Of a stretch of DNA of 12,400 nt, positions 1 to 7,398 are shown piece after piece; the first letter of the stretch is position 1; each line of letters starts with the position of its first letter. This stretch comes from Halanaerobiaceae bacterium (GTDB lineage Bacteria; Bacillota; Halanaerobiia; Halanaerobiales; DTU029): positions 1 to 12,400 of the forward strand of contig JAAYLO010000169.1 of assembly GCA_012521855.1 (NCBI GenBank), read 5' to 3'. The notes under the pieces are model-generated. The model made no database searches, was not told the DNA's origin, and saw nothing but the letters and a program-made list of their open reading frames with translations. The translations under genes were made by a program, and so were the position numbers.

Positions 1-235
1 CCCTTTCCCCTGGACGGGATGTTTTCTGTAATTCCAGCAATCTTTTGGTCTCTTCCCCCATGTTCATCTCTGTATTTTTTTCTACAGAGACACTGAAATT
101 TCTGTATTCAGGATTTTTATCATCAAAGGGTTTTCCGTCAATATATACTTTTCCATCAGTTGTAATACGGATAGAAGAAGGGATTTTTGTGTTTTTTTTC
201 CTGTTTGTAATGAGAATCCAGTTTTTGTTAGCCAT
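1..235 (-). CDS. Hypothetical protein, partial (C-terminus beyond left edge)
   Basis: I do not recognise this gene. The visible 78 residues start MANKNWILITNRKKN and include a Gly/Asp-rich stretch (TTDGKVYIDGKPFDD) that looks like a small beta-hairpin, then a charged, probably helical part (EETKRLLELQK) that continues off the window. There is no signal peptide or membrane segment. Two Met codons occur in a row (238 and 235). The upstream gene's TAA stop overlaps the first one (TAATG). I chose 235 because the GGGAGG ribosome binding site sits about 7 bases upstream of it and only 4 from the first. The stop/start overlap implies translational coupling with the gene at 238-480 and so membership in the same minus-strand small-protein operon. 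Function unknown. Confidence 0.7.
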   Translation of the reverse strand, partial: MANKNWILITNRKKNTKIPSSIRITTDGKVYIDGKPFDDKNPEYRNFSVSVEKNTEMNMGEETKRLLELQKTSRPGER

Positions 236-237
236 CA

Positions 238-480
238 TTAATCCTCCCGGTCATCATTATCAGAAATATTTATCTTTATTGTGGAATAGGATTGAGTAAT
301 TACAGAATAAACTGACAGGCTCATATTGGACTGCTGGTTATAATTGATCTGGTCTACGATATCAGAAGCCATCATGATCTCATCTGTTTTATTTTTTTTC
401 TTGCTCTCCGCTAGCTCCTGTATCTCCGGGTTTACTGCCTTTTCTCCAGCAGAATGATTATTTTCTTTCTTTTCTGTCAT
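238..480 (-). CDS. Small hypothetical protein (80 aa), possible RebB/killing-trait relative
   Basis: This is an 80-residue protein with a strong ribosome binding site (GGAGG, 7 bases before the ATG). The N-terminal third is highly charged and low-complexity (Lys/Glu/Asn), likely disordered. From about residue 36 there is a helix-like segment (MASDIVDQINYNQQSNMSLS) rich in Gln, Asn and Ser, then VYSVITQSYSTI and an acidic tail. The layout D-x-V-D-x-I followed by Asn/Gln and then an Ala/Ser/Tyr helix faintly recalls the RebB 'killing trait' family of R-body proteins. That is a weak visual resemblance and not an assignment. The stop overlaps the next gene's start (TAATG), so the two are coupled. 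A hairpin separates it from the upstream gene at 579-734. Confidence 0.65.
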   Translation of the reverse strand: MTEKKENNHSAGEKAVNPEIQELAESKKKNKTDEIMMASDIVDQINYNQQSNMSLSVYSVITQSYSTIKINISDNDDRED

Positions 481-517
481 AAAAAAACCTCCAGTAATTT
501 TCTAAAATAAATCATTA

Positions 518-541
518 GCCTCTTATGAATAACTAAGAGGC
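518..541 (-). terminator. 8-bp perfect hairpin between small genes, possible weak terminator
   Basis: GCCTCTTA (518-525) and TAAGAGGC (534-541) form a perfect 8-bp stem with an 8-base loop. On the minus strand it lies just after the stop of the gene at 579-734, and it is followed by TAATGATTTATTTTAG, a T-rich but interrupted run. It could be an inefficient intrinsic terminator, or a structure that protects or partitions the transcript between the upstream paralogue and the two downstream genes. On the plus strand no T-run follows, so it is not a plus-strand terminator. Confidence 0.4.
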
Positions 542-578
542 CCGAACTCGCTTTTAGCAGGGTATATTCTGAAATATT

Positions 579-734
579 TTATGCAAATATTTTATCATTG
601 TCCTGGCTGGTCGAGAATCCAAACAGAGCTTCGAGTTCAACGAAGAATTGAATAGCAAAAGCAGCAAGTACCTGTTGTGCTGATTTATTTACTGCCTTCT
701 GGTTGATAACACTGGCGACAAATACATCACTCAT
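579..734 (-). CDS. Tiny conserved protein (51 aa), paralogue of 1051-1236
   Basis: This small gene is supported by its near-identical copy at 1051-1236. The core (DVFVASVINQKAVNKSAQQV, then LAAFAIQFFVELEALFGF, then STSQDND) matches the copy at 42 of 45 residues, while the DNA differs at about 25 sites, mostly silent, so the protein is under selection. The second half is an Ala/Phe/Ile/Leu-rich, probably amphipathic or hydrophobic helix with two Glu residues; there is no signal peptide. GGAGG lies about 10 bases upstream of the ATG. It has a shorter N-terminus than the copy (only MS before the core) and a different short tail. The repeated, hydrophobic, tiny character would suit a self-assembling subunit, but that is inference. 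Function unknown. Confidence 0.75.
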   Translation of the reverse strand: MSDVFVASVINQKAVNKSAQQVLAAFAIQFFVELEALFGFSTSQDNDKIFA

Positions 735-776
735 TAATTTATAACCTCCTTTATCAAGCCATTTGATATTTTTTTA

Positions 777-1016
777 TTAGATATAATTATCAAATAGAGA
801 ACTTAATATCTCCAGTTTCTTATCCCGGGATTCTTCTTGCCCGGCAGATGACAGGCATTTTATTACATCTGATGGCTTTATTATTTTAGGGGCAATCCCG
901 GATTCGATACCCTGGCCAGCCACTTCCAGATTTAAGGGGTCTGTCATGCTAATACCAAACAGTTCTCCTTTTTCTGAGTTCAGCTTAATACTGTCTTTTT
1001 CAAATTTGATCTTCAA
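777..1016 (-). CDS. Small hypothetical protein (79 aa) lying between the two paralogues
   Basis: I do not recognise this family. The reading frame begins with a GTG at 1022 and a TTG at 1016. The ribosome binding site AAGGAG (1025-1030) is only 2 bases from the GTG but 8 from the TTG, so I take the TTG start, giving MKIKFEKDSIKLNSEKGELF at the N-terminus. The protein continues with GISMTDPLNLEV, a Gly/Ile/Pro segment (GQGIESGIAPKIIKPSD), and a C-terminal charged helix ending SSLFDNYI. There is one Cys in the second half. It has no membrane segment or signal peptide. It sits between the two copies of the tiny paralogue in the same operon, so it likely works with them. Confidence 0.65.
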   Translation of the reverse strand: MKIKFEKDSIKLNSEKGELFGISMTDPLNLEVAGQGIESGIAPKIIKPSDVIKCLSSAGQEESRDKKLEILSSLFDNYI

Positions 1017-1024
1017 GTTCACTA

Positions 1025-1030
1025 CTCCTT
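1025..1030 (-). promoter_or_regulatory. Ribosome binding site deciding a TTG start
   Basis: AAGGAG on the minus strand is spaced 8 bases from the TTG at 1016 but only 2 from the GTG at 1022. This favours initiation at the rarer TTG codon for the 777-1016 gene. Confidence 0.5.
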
Positions 1031-1050
1031 TCTTAAATAATATTATATGA

Positions 1051-1236
1051 TTAGCTGTCTACTATATCATTATCCTGATTGGTTGAGAATCCAAATAGGG
1101 CTTCAAGCTCAATAAAGAACTGAATTGCGAAAGCAACAAGTACCTGTTGGGCACTTTTATTAACAGCTTTTTGATTGATAACACTGGCTACAAAAACGTC
1201 GCCAGCAGCAGCTTTCGGGATATTTCCTTTGTTCAT
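1051..1236 (-). CDS. Tiny conserved protein (61 aa), paralogue of 579-734
   Basis: This is the first gene of the minus-strand small-protein cluster. AGGAGG lies about 8 bases before the ATG. The N-terminus (MNKGNIPKAAAG) is absent from the shorter copy at 579-734; residues from about 13 to 57 are the shared core, differing from that copy only by Val/Ala, Ile/Val and Asn/Ser. The core holds a polar first half (VINQKAVNKSAQQV) and a hydrophobic helical second half (AFAIQFFIELEALFGF). No catalytic motif, Cys, or signal peptide is visible. Duplicate copies with mostly silent DNA changes point to a selected structural role. A distant relation to RebB-type R-body subunits is conceivable but not shown. 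Confidence 0.75.
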   Translation of the reverse strand: MNKGNIPKAAAGDVFVASVINQKAVNKSAQQVLVAFAIQFFIELEALFGFSTNQDNDIVDS

Positions 1237-1282
1237 ATTCTCTTCCTCCTATTATTCTTTTGGTATATAGTATGTCAACAGC

Positions 1283-1295
1283 TCACAGTGTGTGA
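1283..1295. promoter_or_regulatory. Dyad TCACA-GTG-TGTGA, possible operator
   Basis: A perfect inverted repeat with 5-base arms and a 3-base centre lies in the divergent intergenic region, about 47 bases upstream of the first small minus-strand gene. The arms are in the opposite order to a CRP site (TGTGA-N6-TCACA), so it should not be called one. It could bind an unknown dimeric regulator, or be chance. Confidence 0.2.
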
Positions 1296-1320
1296 TTTAA
1301 AAAAGCGGAAAAAAGGATAA

Positions 1321-1350
1321 TTGCTTTTTTTCAAGAAATTATTATATAAA
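1321..1350 (+). promoter_or_regulatory. Candidate promoter for the addB-addA operon
   Basis: TTGCTT (1321-1326) followed after 18 bases by TATAAA (1345-1350) fits a weak sigma-A type promoter about 65 bases upstream of the addB start. An overlapping perfect TATAAT on the minus strand (1346-1341) could be the -10 element of a divergent promoter for the small-gene cluster, but its -35 region (TCTAAA) is poor. The whole 1237-1415 spacer is very A/T-rich, so such matches arise easily. Confidence 0.3.
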
Positions 1351-1415
1351 ACCAGATTGTTTGTTTAGATTATTAGTTGCTTTGAAATTGAATTATTAAT
1401 AATGGGAGAGAAAAA

Positions 1416-4028
1416 ATGAAGTTTAAATTTTACGGTTTTCAGGAAAATATACTGGCAAAGGCCCTGGACAGGGCAGAAGATGCCGTATATGTATTTGATA
1501 ATTATCAAAACATGCTTAAAGCCAGGGAATATTACCGGAGACCCTTTCCGGAAAGAGGGAGCCTCTTTTTAAGTATGGGAGATTTGAAGGAAAAACTCTT
1601 TCCAACAGGGAAGCTGGTACTCAGGGAAGAAAAGCTGGCCGCACTCTTTTATCAATTATTGACAGCAGAGGAAAAGAAAGAGCTGGGAGTGGAAAACTAT
1701 TTTGACAGCATAGAATTGTCAGCAGAGTTCTTCGGCTTTTACAGAGAGATGCATGAGTATAAGGTGAAGGAACTCAAAGGTCTGGAGAACTGGCAGCAGG
1801 AAAAATATGAGCTCTTTCAGTCCATCAGGGAAAGGTACTGCAGAAAACTGGAGGAGCTTGGCTGTATTGACAGTACCCTGGCCTTTGATTTTAAATATTT
1901 TGACGACTTTTTTCTGAAGGATTACCGGGAAATAGTATTTGTTAATATAATCAGTTTTACACCCATGGAGATAGAGCTTTTGAAAAAACTGGAGTCGTGT
2001 TCTTACAGACTTGAGTTTGTCCTTCAGCTGAATGAGAATGACTATGACCGGGAAAATATCAGGATCAGATCATTTACATTTCCGGAGGGACTGTCAACAG
2101 AGATTGAACTATACCATACAGAAGCAGACTTTCTGCAGTTATTGGGCTTACTGGACAGGGTTCATGGAAAAGAAGGCCTGGAAAGAAAAGTCTGTATCCT
2201 GGATGCGGATTTTGCCAGCAGTACTTACCAGGACCTCTTATCTCCAGAAAAGATCAGGGTAGAGAAGGACATTTCTTTTACTGAGACCGGGCTTTACAGG
2301 TTCCTGGAGGCTTTATACAATCTGATGCTAAATGCACAGTGGAGTAACGGGGAGCTGAAACTGGAGATAAAAATACTGCTTGATAACTGTTATCAGAATG
2401 AGTTCAGGGATTTCTACAATCTCGGGATAGAGGAGCTGAAGGCTCTTTATGAACTGGCCAGGGATGATTATGTCTATCTTTCAAGGGCTTTTATTGAATC
2501 ATCAGGAGAAAAACTTGCAGGATTTAAACCAGTTTTTGATGATCTGCAGAAAATAAATAAATCCGGCTCCCTCAGAGAACTTATAGAATTTCTGCAGGAT
2601 ATACAGCTCAGGAAACTGGATGACTATAGATACAGCAACAATATATCCCGGTATTTTGAAGCCCTGCAGGAACTGAATTCCCTGGAAGAAATGGGGATAA
2701 TAGAATCCTGGGATAAGTTCTTTCCTGACAGGGCACAGGGGCTTTTCAGGCTGGTCCTGAACTACCTGAGATATAAAGTGGTGAAGACAGTCTCAGAAGA
2801 AGGGGAAGGCAGGCCGCCCCTTATTATAAAGGACCTCCTTTCTGCCCCGCATCTTCAGGCAGAAAGTCTTTTTATACTCAATGCCACCCATGGGATCATT
2901 CCTGCAGAGAGCAATGGATTTCTCTTGACCGAAAGGCAGAGGGGTGATTCCGGATTAAAGACAGCTGAAATGAGGAGACTGGAAGAGAAATATTATTTCT
3001 TCCGGCATATCTTCAGCAGCAGGAGAGCAGTAATCTTCAATCTGGATAATATAGAGGAGAATATCAGCAGCAGCAGCTTTGTAGAAGAGCTGATCCTTGC
3101 TTACGGCCTGGAGAATAAGGAATTGGAAATAGGAACAAAACACTACCCCCTTATTACAGGAAGTATTTTTGGCAGAGGAAAGGACTCCCTTGCAGCCATG
3201 CTTCAGGCTGAAACACGGGAAGATGACAATCTCTATCTGGAAAAGGAGGATTTCAAAGAGGAGTTTTCACTGGCCTTTTACAAATATCTGACCCTGAAGA
3301 CCTGTTATTACAGGTTCTTTCTTGAACATATTGCCGGACTGGAGGAGGAGAAGCCGGAGATAAAAAATGAACTGGATCCCCGCTTCCTGGGTATACTTAC
3401 CCATGAGTTCTTCGAGGATATCCTGAAGGAGTCCGGTCCGGAATTGGAGATTGATACCAGAAAACTTAAAGGGATAATCAAAAAGAAACTGGACTCCTGC
3501 TCTTTAAAGATAAACAGGTATTATATGAGATATTATGAGGATATTCTCTTTCCGAAAATAGAAGAATCCATACTGAATTTTATTCTGACCTTCAGAAGGA
3601 GAATTAAGGGAGAGATAGAGAGTATCGAGACTGAATGGAAACCTGATTCAGTCCGGGAGAAGTATTTTTATGTGAATCAGTTCAGCAGTATATACCTGAA
3701 CGGCCGGATTGACCTTTTAATAAAAACAGAAGAGGGCCTGTATCTCATAGATTTCAAGACAGGGGCAGGAGACCTTAAACAGCTTGATTTTTACTCATTA
3801 TTATTAAACCCGGAATTGTCAGGAGAGTGTAATATAGAGAAGTATATTTATTCTGTCCTTGATGAGAAATATATAGCAGGAAAAAAAGGTACAGAAACAG
3901 CTCTCGCTGAAGAGATAAAGAATACCCTTACCGGCTTCTTTGAAACAGGGGAATATATTTATGAATACAAAGCTTCAATCTGTGACAGGTGTAAGATGCT
4001 GGACATCTGCAGGGTGGTGAGAAAATGA
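1416..4028 (+). CDS. addB: AddB-like PD-(D/E)XK nuclease subunit with Fe-S cysteines
   Basis: This is the likely B subunit of the AddAB (RexAB) helicase-nuclease, which resects double-strand DNA breaks for recombination. The C-terminal third carries a RecB-type nuclease: His663 in THEFFED, Asp766 in GRIDLL, and Asp779-Phe-Lys781 in the IDFKTG motif. Cys630 plus Cys856-x2-Cys859-x5-Cys865 at the very end matches the four-cysteine 4Fe-4S cluster that closes the AddB nuclease domain. The N-terminal part should be the degenerate helicase fold, but no Walker A (GxxGxGKS/T) is visible, and at 870 residues it is shorter than typical AddB (about 1150). GGGAG lies 7 bases before the ATG. The stop overlaps the next gene's start (ATGA), so the two are co-translated. 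A generic 'PD-(D/E)XK nuclease family protein' label is the safe alternative. Confidence 0.85.
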   Translation: MKFKFYGFQENILAKALDRAEDAVYVFDNYQNMLKAREYYRRPFPERGSLFLSMGDLKEKLFPTGKLVLREEKLAALFYQLLTAEEKKELGVENYFDSIELSAEFFGFYREMHEYKVKELKGLENWQQEKYELFQSIRERYCRKLEELGCIDSTLAFDFKYFDDFFLKDYREIVFVNIISFTPMEIELLKKLESCSYRLEFVLQLNENDYDRENIRIRSFTFPEGLSTEIELYHTEADFLQLLGLLDRVHGKEGLERKVCILDADFASSTYQDLLSPEKIRVEKDISFTETGLYRFLEALYNLMLNAQWSNGELKLEIKILLDNCYQNEFRDFYNLGIEELKALYELARDDYVYLSRAFIESSGEKLAGFKPVFDDLQKINKSGSLRELIEFLQDIQLRKLDDYRYSNNISRYFEALQELNSLEEMGIIESWDKFFPDRAQGLFRLVLNYLRYKVVKTVSEEGEGRPPLIIKDLLSAPHLQAESLFILNATHGIIPAESNGFLLTERQRGDSGLKTAEMRRLEEKYYFFRHIFSSRRAVIFNLDNIEENISSSSFVEELILAYGLENKELEIGTKHYPLITGSIFGRGKDSLAAMLQAETREDDNLYLEKEDFKEEFSLAFYKYLTLKTCYYRFFLEHIAGLEEEKPEIKNELDPRFLGILTHEFFEDILKESGPELEIDTRKLKGIIKKKLDSCSLKINRYYMRYYEDILFPKIEESILNFILTFRRRIKGEIESIETEWKPDSVREKYFYVNQFSSIYLNGRIDLLIKTEEGLYLIDFKTGAGDLKQLDFYSLLLNPELSGECNIEKYIYSVLDEKYIAGKKGTETALAEEIKNTLTGFFETGEYIYEYKASICDRCKMLDICRVVRK

Positions 4029-7000
4029 AGAAAATCTTAAAAGCAAGTGCAGGGACCGGAAAAACCTACCGGCTTTCCCTGGAATATCTGTCAGCCCTGA
4101 TGAGAGGACAGGATTTTGAAGAGATAGTGGTGATGACCTTTACCAGAAAAGCTACAGCAGAGATAAGAGAGCGGGTTTTTGCCCATCTGAAAGATATACT
4201 GGCTAAAGATGAGGATAGCAGTATTTTAAAAAGCCTCAGGGAGATTTACCCTGATATTGAGTATGAAGCCGGGGATCTTGAAAATATTTATCAGAAGATG
4301 ATCAGGAACAAAGACCGGGTCAGGATTTATACCATTGATAGCTTTATTAACCGGATCTTTAAACAGGCTGTTGCCCCATATCTGGGGGTCTATTCATATC
4401 AGATTATAGATGAAAACAGCAATGAGGGGATACTGGAAGAGCTTTTCCGGTATATTCTGGAGAGTCCGGCTGATTTCGCATTGATGGAGAAGTTTTTAAA
4501 GGATAATACAGAGAGATATATTACACATTATCTTGATCTCATCAGGGAGATTATCAATAACCGCTGGAAGTTTCTCCTCATCAATTACCGTGAAAGGTCC
4601 AGGATGGAAACCGGCAATTTGAGTTCCTGTCTGGATAGATGCCAGGATATCCTGGAGAAGATTGCACTGGAAAAAGGGGACGGCTTTTCCCCTGAGTATT
4701 ATGTAAAGGATTTTCAGAACTTTATGTCAGAGTACTGTACTCTTCAGAGTGAAGAAGAGAAGAAAGATAAGATCTACAGAAATTACGGGCTCTTTTTTAA
4801 CAGGAGTTTCTGGAATGGAAGGAAAATTTCCGGGAAGAAAACAGCCGAACTGAGAGAAGAACTGGAAGCTGAGTTTGAACATTTTCTCCAGGAACTGGCT
4901 GCCTGTATCTATATTGAAGAGATGATACCATATGAAGAAGAGATATTTAAATTCTCTTCCCGGATTTTTGAGATATATGACAATCTGAAATTCAGGGAGA
5001 AGGCCTTTACTCATACAGATATCAGCAATTATGTTTACAAATACTTCAATGAGCCTGCCCTGGGACTTATAGATGAGGGTAAAGCCACCCGGTATTTTTA
5101 TGAACTCCTGGAGAACCAGGTCAAAAGCCTGTATATTGATGAATTTCAGGATACCAGTATCCTGCAGTGGAAGATCCTGAAACCCCTTATTGACAGGTGT
5201 GATAATGTGATAATAGTCGGTGATGAGAAACAGTCCATATACGGCTGGCGGGGCGGGGAAAAAGAGCTCTTTTCCAATCTCCATATGATACTGGAAGCAG
5301 GGATTGAAACACTAAATACCTGTTACCGCAGCGATAAGGAAATTGTTGATTTTATAAACAGGTTTTTCCTCAATATCGAAATGGACTGGGAATATTCAGT
5401 TGTTGAACATCTCTCCGACAAGACTGGAGGCTATCTGGAGCTGCTTCTGGGTGGTGAGAAGACCAGGACAAATACAGAAACCAGGAGTTTTGCAGGCCTG
5501 AGCCAGGAAAAACAGCAGGAAATCCTGGAAATGAATGAGAAGATCACCGCTGATCTGAAAAGGGGGATTGCCCTGAGGCTCAGGGAACTGCCTTCATATA
5601 ATAATACTGCTGTCCTGGCCCGCTCTAACAGGGAATTGAACGAGATTGCCTTTGAACTGGATAGAGAGGGGATACCCTATCTCCTGGAGAGTAAAGACAG
5701 TATCCTGGATCATCAGGCAGTAAAACCCCTGTATCTCCTGTTGAGATATCTGAATTACCGTGATTACTTTGATCTGCTGAAATTCCTCCGCAGTGATATT
5801 ATCGGGATAAACAATACTGTCTTAAGATACCTCCTGGCAAATAAGGCTGAGGTTGAAGGGTTGATGGCAGGAGAGGAGAAACAGCTGGACTATCCTGATC
5901 TACAGGATTTCCTTCTCGAGGTCAGGCAGCTGGGCAGGCTGGATTATAAGGAGCTTACAAATTACCTTTTTGAACACAGCGGGCTTCTTGAGAAATACGG
6001 TGATAACAATGGTTTCTTAAAGAATATCACCTTCTTTTTCCAGCTCATGCGCAGGTTCAATTCACTTGCTGAACTGATGCTCTACCTTGAAGAAAACAGG
6101 GACAGTGATGAGTTGAAACAACCTGCGGTCAGGGAAGACAATGCCGTGCAGTTGATGACCATTCATAAAGCAAAGGGACTTTCCTTTGAAACAGAATTCT
6201 TTTACTGGAATCTTTCCGGGAATAGGGGAAATAGTTTTGCCGGTATGGAATTGTATCTTGAATTCGATGAAGATTTTCAGGAGGTAACTGATTATCTCCT
6301 GAGCAATTCCAGATACGAAAAACTATTTGAATATCTGGGCTTTGATTTTGCTGAGAGGAAAAAGGAAAAAGAGCTGGTGGAAGAGATCAACAATCTCTAT
6401 GTAGCCCTGACCAGACCGGAGAAAAACCTTTTCATATATATTGAAGGCCCCCGGAAACTGGAAGCTGATAATGATGGCAGGTGCTGGAGCGGGAGCTCAT
6501 ATGAATTTTATGAAGGCAGCCTGCTCCATGGAGCAGGGGCAGACACGCTATATGATCTCATTGAGAGGAAGGAGATAGGCCTGCTGAGAACAGCTGGAGA
6601 AAAGGAAGAAGTGAATCTTCCGGTTTTATCAGATTTGAGTGAATTCTTCAGGCCATTTAAAATATCTGAGGAACTTCTGAGAGAGGCAGTTTTCAGGAAG
6701 GATTTCGATATGACTGTCGAAAAGGAGATCAGGCGGCTTGAAGGACTGGCTTTACATTATTACCTGGAATATATCAGATACAATACAGAAAGAGAAAGGG
6801 ATTATGCCAGGAAGATGGTACTGGGCCGTTATGGAAATATACTGGGACCGGCCAGGATTGATAAGATTATAAAAAGGGTTGAAGATTTTCTGGATGAATA
6901 CAGAGGATATTTCCAGGCAGGCTGGCAGGCCTTTACAGAGTATGAACTGGAGGATGAAGGAAAGGTCTACCGGATTGACCATCTGAGGGTAAATGAAGAG

Positions 7001-7135
7001 AAGAAAGAAATATTGGTTCTTGATTACAAAAGCGGGATAACAAAAGAACAGGCTCAGCTGGATAAATACAGGGAGATAATTGAAAGGAAGACCGGCGGGA
7101 AGTATAGAGTCAGGACAGAGTTTCTGGAGATATAA
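4025..7135 (+). CDS. addA: AddA-like UvrD-family helicase-nuclease
   Basis: This is the ATP-dependent 3'-5' DNA helicase and nuclease subunit that pairs with the upstream AddB-like protein. Superfamily 1 motifs are all present in order: Walker A ASAGTGKT (residues 7-14, Lys13), motif Ia TFTRKATA (38-45), IYTIDSF (about 101-107), Walker B DEFQDTS (372-378), GDEKQSIYGWRGG (399-411), CYRS (433-436), TIHKAKGL (712-719), and YVALTRPEK (792-800, arginine finger region Arg797). The C-terminal RecB-like nuclease shows Asp985 in YRIDHL and Asp1000-Tyr-Lys1002 in LDYKSG. The length of 1036 is somewhat below the usual 1200 or so of AddA. The start lies inside the addB stop (ATGA), with only a weak GGTGAG ribosome binding site, so translation is probably coupled. 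The active sites look intact. Confidence 0.92.
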   Translation: MKKILKASAGTGKTYRLSLEYLSALMRGQDFEEIVVMTFTRKATAEIRERVFAHLKDILAKDEDSSILKSLREIYPDIEYEAGDLENIYQKMIRNKDRVRIYTIDSFINRIFKQAVAPYLGVYSYQIIDENSNEGILEELFRYILESPADFALMEKFLKDNTERYITHYLDLIREIINNRWKFLLINYRERSRMETGNLSSCLDRCQDILEKIALEKGDGFSPEYYVKDFQNFMSEYCTLQSEEEKKDKIYRNYGLFFNRSFWNGRKISGKKTAELREELEAEFEHFLQELAACIYIEEMIPYEEEIFKFSSRIFEIYDNLKFREKAFTHTDISNYVYKYFNEPALGLIDEGKATRYFYELLENQVKSLYIDEFQDTSILQWKILKPLIDRCDNVIIVGDEKQSIYGWRGGEKELFSNLHMILEAGIETLNTCYRSDKEIVDFINRFFLNIEMDWEYSVVEHLSDKTGGYLELLLGGEKTRTNTETRSFAGLSQEKQQEILEMNEKITADLKRGIALRLRELPSYNNTAVLARSNRELNEIAFELDREGIPYLLESKDSILDHQAVKPLYLLLRYLNYRDYFDLLKFLRSDIIGINNTVLRYLLANKAEVEGLMAGEEKQLDYPDLQDFLLEVRQLGRLDYKELTNYLFEHSGLLEKYGDNNGFLKNITFFFQLMRRFNSLAELMLYLEENRDSDELKQPAVREDNAVQLMTIHKAKGLSFETEFFYWNLSGNRGNSFAGMELYLEFDEDFQEVTDYLLSNSRYEKLFEYLGFDFAERKKEKELVEEINNLYVALTRPEKNLFIYIEGPRKLEADNDGRCWSGSSYEFYEGSLLHGAGADTLYDLIERKEIGLLRTAGEKEEVNLPVLSDLSEFFRPFKISEELLREAVFRKDFDMTVEKEIRRLEGLALHYYLEYIRYNTERERDYARKMVLGRYGNILGPARIDKIIKRVEDFLDEYRGYFQAGWQAFTEYELEDEGKVYRIDHLRVNEEKKEILVLDYKSGITKEQAQLDKYREIIERKTGGKYRVRTEFLEI

Positions 7136-7398
7136 CAGGAAGCCGGCCTGAAATTCCCCGGAAAGCAGGAAAAAGACTCTATGATTGAAGAACCTGGTGA
7201 AAAAGAAACGGAATTTACAGGTGACTGGTGTACATTTTTGAAGTTTATGGTAAAATAAAGGTGGAATAGAAAAAGTTCTATAATCTATTCTATAAATATT
7301 TTGAAAATACGGAATATTCTTAAGCGGGATTATTAGCTTAAAGCTTATTCATGGAGAGATGAAGGCTTTATACATCTTTTAAGGGGGAGGAAATGATG
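7136..7398. other. Intergenic leader region without a convincing gene
   Basis: This is about 260 bases between addA and the AlbA_2-domain gene. There is no clear terminator after addA. A perfect TATAAT occurs at 7279-7284 without a recognisable -35 partner. Further down is an imperfect hairpin, AAAGC/TTCAT (7340-7352) pairing with ATGAA/GCTTT (7359-7369) around a GGAGAG loop, in the leader of the next gene. Only very short open frames occur, none with a well-placed ribosome binding site. I see no riboswitch or T-box. Confidence 0.4.
7383..7390 (+). promoter_or_regulatory. Ribosome binding site before three tandem ATG codons
   Basis: GGGGGAGG is followed by ATG codons at 7393, 7396 and 7399, at 2, 5 and 8 bases spacing. 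The third (7399) has the best spacing, the second is acceptable, and the first is too close. Confidence 0.6.

Noticed and set aside
1251..1278. TTGACA (1278-1273, minus) with AATAAT 16 bases on, a promoter look-alike for the small-gene operon
   Set aside because: Transcription would start inside the AGGAGG ribosome binding site at 1245-1250, destroying it, so it is unlikely to be the working promoter.
1299..1330. AAAAAAGC ... GCTTTTTT inverted repeat resembling a terminator
   Set aside because: The stem is almost all A-T with a 16-base loop and no gene ends nearby on the plus strand; it is probably a by-product of A/T-rich sequence.
4727..5284. 185-codon minus-strand open frame inside addA
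   Set aside because: It lies antisense to the conserved helicase motifs, its composition mirrors the addA codons, and it has no ribosome binding site or recognisable domain.
7181..7258. 25-codon frame starting MIEEPGEKETEF
   Set aside because: There is no ribosome binding site and no recognisable family; it is too short to separate from chance.
7359..7382. Seven-codon upstream frame (MKALYIF) before the AlbA_2 gene, possible leader peptide
   Set aside because: The GGAGAG sequence abuts the ATG with no spacing and no regulatory codon pattern is present.
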